Numbered from the stretch's first letter, positions 1-6,170 are shown. The stretch is DNA of 8,097 nt from an uncultured Lachnospiraceae bacterium (GCA_902766415.1 CACXDR010000102.1:1-8097), one strand, 5' to 3'. The notes: generated from the sequence alone by a model not told the origin. Program-made: numbers and translations.

Positions 1-1298
1 CTGAGCTCGAAGCCGCAGCCGATCGTGTTCATAAGGTCCCAGAAGCCCGGGAACGAAACGTAGGCGCACTCCGGATTGTCGATCTTCATCTCTCCGTCCG
101 CGAAAAGCCCGCAGACCGCCATGGCCATGGCTACGCGGTGGTCGTCGTGGCTTGATACGGACGCGCCGTGCAGCGGCCTTCCGCCGTGGACGGTCATATC
201 CGCCGGGCCGATGTCGACAGAAGCGCCGCAGGCCTCCAGCACCTCCTTCATGACCGCGACGCGGTCGGTCTCCTTGACGCGGACGTGCGCAAGGTTCGAG
301 AAATGCGTGTCGCCCTGGGCATAGGCAGCAGCGACCGTCAGCGCCGGGAGGCTGTCGGGGATCGGGTTCATGTCGATCTCGATGCCGTGCAGCGGCTTCC
401 CGCCGTGAATGACCAGGCGGTTGCCGGCATCGTCCTTTTCAATGTCAGCGCCCATTTCGATCAGGATATCGACGACCGCCTTGTCGCCCTGGCTGTCGTG
501 AAGGTCCACGTCGCGGATCACGAGCTCGGACGGCGTGCAGACTGCCGCGACCAGCGGGAACGCGACGCTCGACCAGTCGGAAGCCACCAGGCATTCGCAG
601 GCGTGGTAGGTCTGTCCGCCGTCCACGTGATAGCGGCGGAAGTCCTCGCTTCTTTCGACCTTGACTCCGAACTTCTTCATCCAGTCCACGGTGATCTGGA
701 CATAGGACGCTTCCTTCGGGTCCGCGACCTCGATGTCGACGCTCTCCCCTGCCGGAAGAAGGGCGCTCGGGACCAGGGTCCCGGAAACATGCTGGCTGTT
801 GAAGCCCGGCAGGTGGCAGGTGCCGCCGTGGAGCGGCCCGCGGATGACGAGCGGCGGGCAGTCACAGTCCGGACGCGTGTGGATGCAGGTCGCGCCGAGC
901 TCCTTCAGGGCGTTGGTCTGGTCTCTCCAGGGGCGGCGGCGGATCTGCTCATCGCCGCAGACCACTCCGTACCCGTCGGTCAGCAGGGTGCAGATGCCGG
1001 TGACGAAGCTGGTGGTGGTCCCGGAATTCATGGTATCGATGATGCCCTCCGGGACTTGCGGCTTTCCGTTCAGCCCCTTGACGGTCCAGGTGTTCGCCTT
1101 CTCGTCGACCGTGATCTCCGCGCCGAAGGCCTTCGCCGCGTTGAAGGCAGCGATGCCGTCCCTGGACGGAAGCGGGTTGTGGACTACGGTCGTGCCGTCG
1201 GACAGCATGCCCATCAGCACGGCACGGATGGTCTGGCTCTTGGAACCCGGAACGGACAGTGTTCCTTCCACATGTCCTCTTTTTGCGTATGCGTACAT
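1..1298 (-). CDS. aroA: 3-phosphoshikimate 1-carboxyvinyltransferase (EPSP synthase), 3' end beyond window
   Basis: EPSP synthase joins shikimate-3-phosphate and phosphoenolpyruvate in the sixth step of the cytoplasmic shikimate pathway. The minus frame is open for 432 codons from the ATG at 1298 to the window edge; with family members near 430-440 residues, only a few C-terminal residues are missing. Visible motifs: PGSKS at 17-21 with Arg25 (shikimate phosphate site), NSGT at 91-94, the RRRP loop at 120-123, NSQ ending at Gln169, Tyr199, the PIPD aspartate at 315, VKETDR with Glu343 and Arg346, DHR with Arg388, and the C-terminal VSFPGFWDL at 414-422. An AAGGAG-type ribosome binding site at 1304-1310 supports the start. 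Odd point: the loop reads NSGTTTSFVTG, with Ser97 where most family members have Arg. The position of E. coli Lys411 holds Val414, which I believe also lacks Lys in class II-type enzymes. The gene lies 202 bp downstream of tctA behind a terminator. I see no clear promoter of its own. Confidence 0.88.
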   Translation of the reverse strand, partial: MYAYAKRGHVEGTLSVPGSKSQTIRAVLMGMLSDGTTVVHNPLPSRDGIAAFNAAKAFGAEITVDEKANTWTVKGLNGKPQVPEGIIDTMNSGTTTSFVTGICTLLTDGYGVVCGDEQIRRRPWRDQTNALKELGATCIHTRPDCDCPPLVIRGPLHGGTCHLPGFNSQHVSGTLVPSALLPAGESVDIEVADPKEASYVQITVDWMKKFGVKVERSEDFRRYHVDGGQTYHACECLVASDWSSVAFPLVAAVCTPSELVIRDVDLHDSQGDKAVVDILIEMGADIEKDDAGNRLVIHGGKPLHGIEIDMNPIPDSLPALTVAAAYAQGDTHFSNLAHVRVKETDRVAVMKEVLEACGASVDIGPADMTVHGGRPLHGASVSSHDDHRVAMAMAVCGLFADGEMKIDNPECAYVSFPGFWDLMNTIGCGFEL

Positions 1299-1380
1299 AA
1301 GCGCTCCTTTCTCTCTCCCGAAAGCCGGCGGATCATGCCTTCCGGCACTGAAAATGCGCGGTTTTCATCGAAAAATGGGT

Positions 1381-1433
1381 ACAGAAAAGGCAGGCGCCGC
1401 CCGACGGCCCTTTTTTTGCGGGCGGCGGCTGCC
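1381..1433 (-). terminator. Intrinsic terminator after tctA
   Basis: The arms at 1389-1403 and 1419-1433 can form 14 of 15 pairs (one C-C mismatch), nearly all G-C, around a 15-base loop. Read on the minus strand, the stem is followed directly by TTTTCTGT. It lies about 70 bp beyond the tctA stop and about 85 bp before the aroA start, so it should end most tct transcripts. The loop is longer than in a typical terminator, so some read-through into aroA is possible. On the plus strand no T-run follows, so it acts in one direction only. Confidence 0.75.
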
Positions 1434-1500
1434 TCCATGAACAGTCTCAGGTTTTTTAAGAAGCCTCCGGCGGGGCGGACCGTATGAAACGGATCCGGCC

Positions 1501-3006
1501 TTACGACTCCTCGCCGCCGAGCTTCCTTGAGATGACCGCTTTGACGGCGGGGATGTTCGAGCCGATCGTGATGATGGTCAGGATCAGAAGGACCATGGTG
1601 ATCGGCCGGCCGAACAGAGCCACGGCCTTGTTGTCCGCGGACGCCGCCAGGGAGATCGCGCGGCGGAAGTTCGAATCCATCATCTTTCCGAGGACGATGC
1701 CGAGCGTCATCGGGGCGACGGAATAGCCGCGGACCCTCATCAGATATCCGAGGATGCCGAAGAAGAACATCAGGAGGACATCGAAGAGGCGGTTGTTGCA
1801 GGCGAAGGCGCCGATCACGCAGAGCAGCGCGACGATGGGCATCAGGATGTTCTTCGGGACCGCGATGATCTTTGAAAGATGCGGCGCGACCAGAAGGCCG
1901 AGGAGCAGCAGGAACACACAGCCGATGAAGCCGCCGCCCAGGATCGCGTAGAAGCTGTCCGGGTTGGTCTTAAGGAACATCGGGCCGGGCTGCAGGCCGT
2001 GGACGTAGAACACGGAAAGGATGATGGCCGTAACGGCATCGCCCGGGACCGCCAGCGTCAGCATGGGGATCAGCGCGCCGCCGATGCAGGCGTTGTTCGC
2101 GGACTCGGAAGCGCAGATGCCTTCCACCGCTCCCTCGCCGAAGGGGCGGGACGGTTTTTTCACGATGTTTTTCGCCTGGCTGTAGGCCAGGAAGGCCGCG
2201 ACCGGACCGCCGGCGCCGGGAAGCGCCCCGACGACTGTGCCGATCAGGCTGTAGTACATGGACCGCGGGAACTCCTTCAGGATATCCTTTATCTTTACGA
2301 CCTGCTTCGTGATCCCGTTCACCTCTGCGTCAAGCTGGCCTGCGTGGATGACGGACAGGACCTCGGCAAAGCCGAATAGTCCGACCAGGGCAGGGACCGT
2401 TGCGATGCCGGCGTTCAGGTTCTTGATCCCGAAGGTCAGGCGCGGGGTGCCGAGCACGGAGTCCATGCCGATCATCGAGAAGAAAAGACCGAAGACCGCG
2501 CTGACCAGACCCTTGGAGAAGCTCTTCGTGGTCAGGGAGCCGACTGTCGCGAGGCCGAACAGCGCCAGAAGGAAGTAGTCCATCGGCTGGAACTGCAGGG
2601 CGATGCTGGTGATGGGCTGCGCGAGCAGCGCCAGCGCGACCAGTCCGAACACGGAACCGACGAAGGAATAGACCGTCGCGTATTTCAGCGCCTTGAAGGA
2701 TTCGCCGCGCTTTGCGAGCGGGTAGCCGTCCAGCGTCGTGACGACGCTTGAGGGCGCGCCCGGAATGTTCAGAAGAATAGCGGACAGGGCGCCGGAGAAC
2801 ACGCCGACGACGTAGACGCCCATGACGGTCGCCAGCGCGTCATTCGTGCTCCAGGTGTAGGTGATGGAGACGAGCAGCGCGGTGGCCATGGAGACCGAAA
2901 GTCCGGGGATGGAGCCGACGAACAGGCCGGCGATACTTCCGAGTCCGCAGAGAAGCACGAACCTGGGACTCGCAAAATAAGCAAGACTTGCAATAATTGC
3001 CTGCAT
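1501..3006 (-). CDS. tctA: Tripartite tricarboxylate transporter, large permease subunit (TctA)
   Basis: TctA is the large multi-spanning inner-membrane subunit of TTT-family secondary transporters, which use an ion gradient to import a carboxylate delivered by a TctC-type binding protein. The 501-residue length is normal for the family. Two matching halves are visible: GSIPGL at 31-36 followed by ILLNIPGAPSSVVTTLDGYP (77-96), and GALPGAGGPVAAFLAY at 260-275. A third signature runs from 291 to 342 and includes ESANNACIGGALIPMLTLAVPG and HGLQPGP, all hallmarks of TctA. About a dozen hydrophobic segments are spread through the protein. The ATG at 3006 is preceded by a near-perfect AAGGAGGT that overlaps the tctB stop codon, so translation is probably coupled to tctB. 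It is the last gene of the operon before the 1381-1433 terminator. The family assignment is secure; the substrate cannot be read from it. Confidence 0.96.
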   Translation of the reverse strand: MQAIIASLAYFASPRFVLLCGLGSIAGLFVGSIPGLSVSMATALLVSITYTWSTNDALATVMGVYVVGVFSGALSAILLNIPGAPSSVVTTLDGYPLAKRGESFKALKYATVYSFVGSVFGLVALALLAQPITSIALQFQPMDYFLLALFGLATVGSLTTKSFSKGLVSAVFGLFFSMIGMDSVLGTPRLTFGIKNLNAGIATVPALVGLFGFAEVLSVIHAGQLDAEVNGITKQVVKIKDILKEFPRSMYYSLIGTVVGALPGAGGPVAAFLAYSQAKNIVKKPSRPFGEGAVEGICASESANNACIGGALIPMLTLAVPGDAVTAIILSVFYVHGLQPGPMFLKTNPDSFYAILGGGFIGCVFLLLLGLLVAPHLSKIIAVPKNILMPIVALLCVIGAFACNNRLFDVLLMFFFGILGYLMRVRGYSVAPMTLGIVLGKMMDSNFRRAISLAASADNKAVALFGRPITMVLLILTIITIGSNIPAVKAVISRKLGGEES

Positions 3007-3012
3007 TTTTTT

Positions 3013-3020
3013 ACCTCCTT
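3013..3020 (-). promoter_or_regulatory. tctA ribosome binding site overlapping the tctB stop
   Basis: On the minus strand AAGGAGGT begins inside the TAA stop of tctB (3019-3021) and lies six bases before the tctA ATG. This fixes the tctA start. It suggests that a ribosome finishing tctB can reinitiate on tctA, keeping the two membrane subunits in proportion. Confidence 0.85.
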
Positions 3021-3501
3021 ACGGCAGATGTACGTGGAGCGCCACGCCGAACAGGACATAGATCGCGCCGGTCGTGATGCCGCAGAGCAGAAGGAGCTTC
3101 CACCATTTGCGCTCTCCAAGATACAGGAACAGGATCAGGAGGTACAGGATCGTAGCGGCGATGAACTTAAGGTGCGGCAACGCGAAATAATAGAGGACCG
3201 AAACGCCGATGAACACGAACACGCCCTTCAGGTCATGGTGCGCTCCCGTGTCCTCCGCCCCGGCAAGCATCGCCTGGTTTTTCATGTCCCGCATGGCGTC
3301 TGCCAGAAGCGAGGCTGCCAGCAGGATGCCGAACACGGAGATCAGTACCGGGAACAGGTACGGGGAGGTCTTCCACTCAGTCGTGTTCTTATCCGTCGCG
3401 TGATGGTAAAGCGAATAGGTCAGAAGGCTGACGGCGCACAGGACCACGAACACCGCGTCCTGGAAATTCGCGAACTGCCAGAGTTTTTTCTTTTTTTCCA
3501 T
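3019..3501 (-). CDS. tctB: Tripartite tricarboxylate transporter, small membrane subunit (TctB)
   Basis: TctB is the small, poorly conserved membrane partner of TctA in TTT uptake systems. The 160-residue product starts with a Lys-rich cytoplasmic tail (MEKKKK). It shows about five hydrophobic segments near residues 15-33, 48-67, 92-109, 111-128 and 134-156. The FPVLISVFGILLA stretch (50-62) after a short polar outer loop resembles the TctB family. Sequence alone would be a weak identification; its position between an unmistakable tctC and tctA makes it firm. The start at 3501 has an AAAGGAAG ribosome binding site at 3506-3513, weaker than those of tctC and tctA and lying right beside the base of a GC-rich stem-loop. 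This may hold tctB expression below that of the binding protein. Confidence 0.9.
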   Translation of the reverse strand: MEKKKKLWQFANFQDAVFVVLCAVSLLTYSLYHHATDKNTTEWKTSPYLFPVLISVFGILLAASLLADAMRDMKNQAMLAGAEDTGAHHDLKGVFVFIGVSVLYYFALPHLKFIAATILYLLILFLYLGERKWWKLLLLCGITTGAIYVLFGVALHVHLP

Positions 3502-3514
3502 GCGTTCTTCCTTT

Positions 3515-3555
3515 CAGGGGGCTGCCGCGCCGGTCCTCCCGGGCGGCAGCCCCTG
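3515..3555 (-). promoter_or_regulatory. Intergenic stem-loop between tctC and tctB
   Basis: A perfect 11-bp inverted repeat, GGGGCTGCCGC at 3518-3528 and GCGGCAGCCCC at 3543-3553, encloses a 14-base loop. The outer CAG/CTG bases can add pairs if one G is bulged. In the tctC-to-tctB transcript no T-run follows; the next bases are the tctB ribosome binding site. It is therefore unlikely to be a plain terminator. It more likely protects the 3' end of tctC mRNA or dampens tctB translation, as intergenic stem-loops do in other binding-protein transport operons such as malE-malF. The function is inferred. Confidence 0.6.
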
Positions 3556-3587
3556 CCAAAGCTTCTTTCAGGTTTTTACGTCAGGAC

Positions 3588-4685
3588 TCAGGGCTTCGGA
3601 ATGTTGAAGTCCTCCGGGCTGTTGACGGTCGCGCCCGCTTCGTAAAGCATCCAGGAGACCGTGGACTCCCACTCGTCGAAGAACTTCTTGGTGTCCTCGA
3701 TGGTCGGATACTTCTCATACAGCTTGGAGATGCTGTTCTTTTCCATGAACGCGTTGAACTCTGCGTCCTCGACTGCCTTCATGGTCGCGTCGCGGAGGAC
3801 TGCCTGCACCTCGGCCGGGACGTCCTTGTCGACGATCAGGCTCAGCGGGCTGTACGGGATCTTCATCAGGTCTTCACTGCCCTCGATCACGGACGCAAGG
3901 GTCGGGACCTCCGGGTGCGCGCCCAGCGGCTCGTCGGAGCAGACCGCAAGGAGCTTCAGGTCGCCGCTCTCGATATAGGAAGCGACAGTCGAGTAGTTGG
4001 AGTTGGTGAACTCGACCTGCTTGCCGAGAACTGCGGTGATGCCCTCGCTGCCGCTCGAATATGCGGTCAGTGCCGGCTCATAACCGAACTTGTTGAGGAT
4101 CAGCGCCTGGATGTGGCCGGATCCGCCGGGGCCGGTGTAGCTCATCTGGATCTTGCCGGGGTTCGCCTTGATGTCGTCAAGAAGCTCTTCGATGGTGTTG
4201 TACTTGGAATCCTTCGCGACGACGACGACCTTCTGGTCGGAAGCGATCGCGGAGATCGGAGCGAAGTCCGCGTAGCTCATCTCGCTGATGCCCATGACGC
4301 GCTGGGTCCCGAGGCTCTCCGCGGTAAGCAGGATGGTGTAGCCGTCCGGATCCGCGTCAAGGCACGCCTGCGCGCCGACGGAGCCGGATGCGCCCGCCAT
4401 GTTCTCAACGACGATGCTCTGGCCGAGCTGCTTCTCAAGAGCGATGGCCAGCTGGCGTCCGACGACGTCGGTGGTTCCGCCTGCGCCGTAAGGAATGATC
4501 ATGGTGATGGCTTCCTTCGGATAGTCCGTAGCTGCCGCAGCCTGGGTCTCCGCTGCCGCCTGGGTCTCGCCGGAAGCTGCCGCCTGGGTCGCTGCCGCGG
4601 TGGTCTGGGATGCGGAAGAACCGCCGCATGCTGCAAGGCTTGCCGCGACTGCAAGTGCCGTGAAAACGCTGAATACCTTTCTCAT
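3588..4685 (-). CDS. tctC: TctC/Bug-family solute-binding lipoprotein of the TTT transporter
   Basis: This is the extracellular binding protein that captures the substrate and passes it to TctAB. The 365-residue product begins with a lipoprotein signal peptide: a short basic start (MRK), a hydrophobic core, and the lipobox LAAC with the lipidated Cys at residue 20. An Ala/Thr/Gln/Glu-rich spacer (about 21-53) tethers the domain to the membrane. The Bug/TctC fold follows with its signatures: YPKEAITMIIPYGAGGTTD (55-73), VVENMAGASGSVGA (92-105), DPDGYTILL (112-120), the GPGGSGH loop (185-191) and YSSGSEGITAVLGKQVEF (209-226). These loops usually grip carboxylate groups, so a small organic acid is the likely ligand, but its identity cannot be told. 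The ATG at 4685 has a strong AAGGAGGAG site five bases upstream. It is the first gene of the operon, transcribed away from the LacI-family gene through a leader rich in palindromes. Confidence 0.95.
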   Translation of the reverse strand: MRKVFSVFTALAVAASLAACGGSSASQTTAAATQAAASGETQAAAETQAAAATDYPKEAITMIIPYGAGGTTDVVGRQLAIALEKQLGQSIVVENMAGASGSVGAQACLDADPDGYTILLTAESLGTQRVMGISEMSYADFAPISAIASDQKVVVVAKDSKYNTIEELLDDIKANPGKIQMSYTGPGGSGHIQALILNKFGYEPALTAYSSGSEGITAVLGKQVEFTNSNYSTVASYIESGDLKLLAVCSDEPLGAHPEVPTLASVIEGSEDLMKIPYSPLSLIVDKDVPAEVQAVLRDATMKAVEDAEFNAFMEKNSISKLYEKYPTIEDTKKFFDEWESTVSWMLYEAGATVNSPEDFNIPKP

Positions 4686-4721
4686 AAATACTCCTCCTTA
4701 AATAAGTTGATTTGATCCTTT

Positions 4722-4733
4722 CAGAACGTTTTG
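4722..4733. promoter_or_regulatory. Imperfect CG-centred palindrome upstream of tctC
   Basis: CAGAACGTTTTG matches its reverse complement at 10 of 12 positions and has a central CG, as classic LacI-family operators do. It does not fit the cre (CcpA) consensus spacing when tried on either strand. It lies in the transcribed leader if the upstream tctC promoter is used. This is weak evidence, recorded only because it sits next to the longer repeats. Confidence 0.2.
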
Positions 4734-4757
4734 CAGGAAAATGTTTCACGGCACTTT

Positions 4758-4784
4758 CTGATATGCGGCTCAGACACTGGTCAA
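4758..4784 (-). promoter_or_regulatory. Weak second candidate promoter for tctC
   Basis: On the minus strand TTGACC (4784-4779) is followed after only 15 bases by TATCAG (4763-4758). The -35 element is good, but the short spacing and poor -10 make it doubtful. If it is used, the 4781-4799 palindrome covers its -35 and the 4737-4750 arm lies just downstream of its start, a position suited to repression. Confidence 0.3.
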
Positions 4785-4799
4785 GAAATATTTTCTTGA
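4781..4799. promoter_or_regulatory. 8+3+8 palindrome, candidate operator
   Basis: TCAAGAAA at 4781-4788 and TTTCTTGA at 4792-4799 are perfect inverted copies around TAT. The site lies within the larger inverted repeat. It could bind a dimeric regulator or form a small hairpin in the tctC leader. Its outer bases (TCAAG) differ from the CGTGAAA arms, so it need not be recognised by the same protein. Confidence 0.5.
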
Positions 4800-4840
4800 T
4801 AGGTGATCGTGTCGTGAAACATTTTCTCCTTACGTTGAAA

Positions 4841-4868
4841 ATTTTACACCATATTTTCACGAAGTCAA
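4841..4868 (-). promoter_or_regulatory. Main candidate sigma-A promoter of the tctCBA operon
   Basis: On the minus strand TTGACT (4868-4863) and TAAAAT (4846-4841) are separated by 16 bases, each five of six to consensus. Transcription would begin near 4834, leaving a leader of about 150 bases before tctC. The spacer contains CGTGAAAATAT (4861-4851), identical to the motif in the spacer of the divergent LacI-gene promoter, which points to shared control by that repressor. Confidence 0.6.
4849..4861. promoter_or_regulatory. Operator-like half-site in the tctC promoter spacer
   Basis: ATATTTTCACG at 4851-4861 is identical over 11 bases to 5031-5041 in the LacI-gene promoter. The left half is degenerate (CC instead of TGAAA), with another TGAAAAT further out at 4836-4842. 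It lies between the -35 and -10 elements, where a bound repressor would block RNA polymerase. Confidence 0.45.
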
Positions 4869-5010
4869 GATATTTTTTCTCGTTTTTCCAAATTCTTTTC
4901 TCAGAATCTTCTCTCTCCGGAGGGTAAAGTCATCTATATTTCTGATAATTCCCATGTTTTCTGCTTTGTCCGTCTCCTCTTCCAGCTTACCCGCAGGTTT
5001 TTCCTGTTCT

Positions 5011-5040
5011 GTGAAAATTTTTTCTTGAAAATATTTTCAC
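5011..5040. repeat. Outer inverted repeat flanking the LacI-gene -35 element
   Basis: GTGAAAAT (5011-5018) and ATTTTCAC (5033-5040) are perfect inverted copies 14 bases apart. The right arm is shared with the 5026-5039 palindrome, so two overlapping dyads use the same half-site. This may allow alternative or cooperative repressor binding. Confidence 0.4.
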
Positions 5041-5053
5041 GCGCTGATATACT
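5025..5053 (+). promoter_or_regulatory. Sigma-A promoter of the LacI-family gene
   Basis: TTGAAA (5025-5030) and TATACT (5048-5053) lie exactly 17 bases apart, with a TG one base before the -10 hexamer (extended -10). Transcription should start near 5060, leaving about 30 bases of leader with an AAAGGA ribosome binding site at 5077-5082. The -35 and spacer overlap the palindrome at 5026-5039, so self-repression is likely. Confidence 0.75.
5026..5039. promoter_or_regulatory. Perfect 14-bp palindrome, likely autoregulatory operator
   Basis: TGAAAATATTTTCA reads the same on both strands and is followed by CG, giving the CGTGAAA-type half-site on the minus strand except for one base. It overlaps the -35 element of the LacI-gene promoter. 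Its centre is AT instead of the CG usual for LacI-family operators, which fits a regulator with an unusual hinge but is not proof. Confidence 0.6.
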
Positions 5054-5089
5054 TTTTTTGGAAACAGTTATTTCTGAAAGGAAACAAGC

Positions 5090-6157
5090 ATGGCAAAGGT
5101 TACGATCAAGGACATCGCCGCCAGGACAGGCGTCTCCATTTCCACCGTCTCCCGCGTAATGAACGGCAATCCGTCCGTAGCTCCGGAGATCACGGAAAGC
5201 GTGCTGGCCGCCGCCAGGGAGCTCGGCTACCGGACAGCATCGCCCGCCGCGCCCCTGAACGAGGGTGCCGGCCGGAGGATCGCCCTCATCCTTCCGACGT
5301 TCGCGAATTCCTACTACCCCAGCATCGCGGAAGGCGTGATCGACACGGCCCGGGAAAGCGGGCTGAGCGTCACCGTCCTTCTGTTCAATTCGAACTACGA
5401 TCTTGAGCTTTCGTGTCTTGAGCTCCTGTCCCGCTCGCCCGTCGACGGCATCATCTTCGCGCCCGGGGACGAACGCGTCCCGCTGGACCAGTTCCCTGCA
5501 TTAAGGAACATTCCCCTGGTCATCGCCGCGCGCAGGGCGGTCGTACCCGGCGTCCCGCACGTCTACGCGGACAATGTGAGCGCCGGATACACTGCGACCA
5601 AATACCTGCTCCGCCTCCAGCGGAAGCGGATCGCGCTTTTCCTGAATTTCTGGGGAGACAACATCCACGACTTCGCGGCCTTCGAGGAGCGCTACCGCAC
5701 CGGAAAGCAGGGCGCCTGCACTGCCTTCGACCGCTACACCGGCTACCGGCGGGCCCTGGAGGAGGAGAACATCCCCTTCGACCCGGACCTCCTGGTCTAC
5801 AGCGGCTTCACCCACGAGGCGGGCTACATCGCGGCCCAGGAGCTCCTCGCGAGCCCGAACCGCTTTGATGCCGTCCTGATCACCAACGACCGCTGCGCCA
5901 CGGGCGTGGTCCGGCTCTTCAACGAGCAGGGGATCGAGGTCCCGAACCAGGTCTCCGTGATCTGCTTCAACGGCGGCCTGCTCGCAAGTGCCGTCACGCC
6001 CTCGCTCACCATGATCGAGCAGGACAACTACCGTCTCGGGAAAGAGGCGGCGGAGCAGCTCTGCGCCCTCATGGAAGGAAAGCCGGCGGAGGACCGCATG
6101 ATCGACGTCCGCCTGGTGATCAAAAGCTCGACCGCGATGGGAAGCGGCGAGATCTGA
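5090..6157 (+). CDS. LacI-family transcriptional regulator
   Basis: This is a DNA-binding repressor with a sugar-binding-protein-like sensor domain; proteins of this family release or grip DNA on binding a small ligand. The N-terminal helix-turn-helix is textbook: TIKDIAARTGVSISTVSRVMNG at residues 5-26, ending in RELGYR (43-48). The sensor domain runs from RRIALILPT (62-70) through PVDGIIFAPGD (117-127), DAVLITND (260-267) and TPSLTMIEQDNYRLGKEAAEQL (303-324). The 355-residue length is slightly above the usual 330-345. Two features are odd: the hinge after the HTH (RTASPAAPLNEGAG, 48-61) lacks the PN of the usual YxPNxxAxxL helix and holds two internal prolines, and there is extra sequence near 187-214. 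The gene diverges from tctCBA across shared palindromes, so it most likely controls that operon and itself. Its ligand is probably the transported acid or a product of it, an inference from context only. Confidence 0.95.
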   Translation: MAKVTIKDIAARTGVSISTVSRVMNGNPSVAPEITESVLAAARELGYRTASPAAPLNEGAGRRIALILPTFANSYYPSIAEGVIDTARESGLSVTVLLFNSNYDLELSCLELLSRSPVDGIIFAPGDERVPLDQFPALRNIPLVIAARRAVVPGVPHVYADNVSAGYTATKYLLRLQRKRIALFLNFWGDNIHDFAAFEERYRTGKQGACTAFDRYTGYRRALEEENIPFDPDLLVYSGFTHEAGYIAAQELLASPNRFDAVLITNDRCATGVVRLFNEQGIEVPNQVSVICFNGGLLASAVTPSLTMIEQDNYRLGKEAAEQLCALMEGKPAEDRMIDVRLVIKSSTAMGSGEI

Positions 6158-6170
6158 ACGCCGCCGGGAT

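Larger units (their letters stand above)
4737..4826. repeat. Long inverted repeat in the tctC leader
   Basis: The arm GAAAATGTTTCACG at 4737-4750 is repeated inverted and without error at 4813-4826 (CGTGAAACATTTTC). After one mismatch the match runs three more bases (4752-4754 with 4809-4811), giving 17 of 18. The arms face each other across 54 bases that hold a second palindrome at 4781-4799. Each arm also resembles the operator-like palindrome upstream of the LacI gene. They may be two binding sites about 76 bp apart, the closing stem of a folded leader RNA, or both. Confidence 0.8.
4686..5089. other. 404-bp divergent control region between tctC and the LacI-family gene
   Basis: This stretch is much more AT-rich than the genes around it and holds no credible gene. 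It contains a strong candidate promoter for each direction, a long inverted repeat, two further palindromes and several extra copies of a CGTGAAA/TTTTC half-site. The middle (about 4871-5010) is pyrimidine-rich on the plus strand and shows no recognisable site. The arrangement is typical of a local LacI-type regulator and its divergent target operon. Confidence 0.75.

Noticed and set aside
168..1487. Long plus-strand open frame of 439 codons
   Set aside because: It lies opposite aroA, whose minus-strand protein shows all the family motifs. The plus frame has no recognisable domain, runs through the terminator, and is a by-product of high GC.
3515..3555. Terminator between tctC and tctB
   Set aside because: No T-run follows on the minus strand; the ribosome binding site of tctB follows at once, and tctB/tctA need the same transcript.
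3915..4715. Plus-strand open frame of 266 codons opposite tctC
   Set aside because: Its composition (Arg/Gly/Cys/Leu-rich, low complexity at the end) reflects the complement of the tctC Ala-rich spacer. TctC is unmistakable on the other strand.
4722..4733. cre (CcpA) site upstream of tctC
   Set aside because: Although centred on CG, the TG and AA positions are off by one base from the cre consensus on the strand tested, so carbon catabolite control is not supported.
4712..4927. Possible 71-codon small protein in the divergent control region
   Set aside because: It would start with TTG, has no ribosome binding site, and crosses all the palindromes and the tctC promoter.
4871..5010. AT-rich stretch as a replication origin or attachment site
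   Set aside because: No DnaA-box cluster, integrase or tRNA is nearby; low GC is expected in a divergent promoter region.
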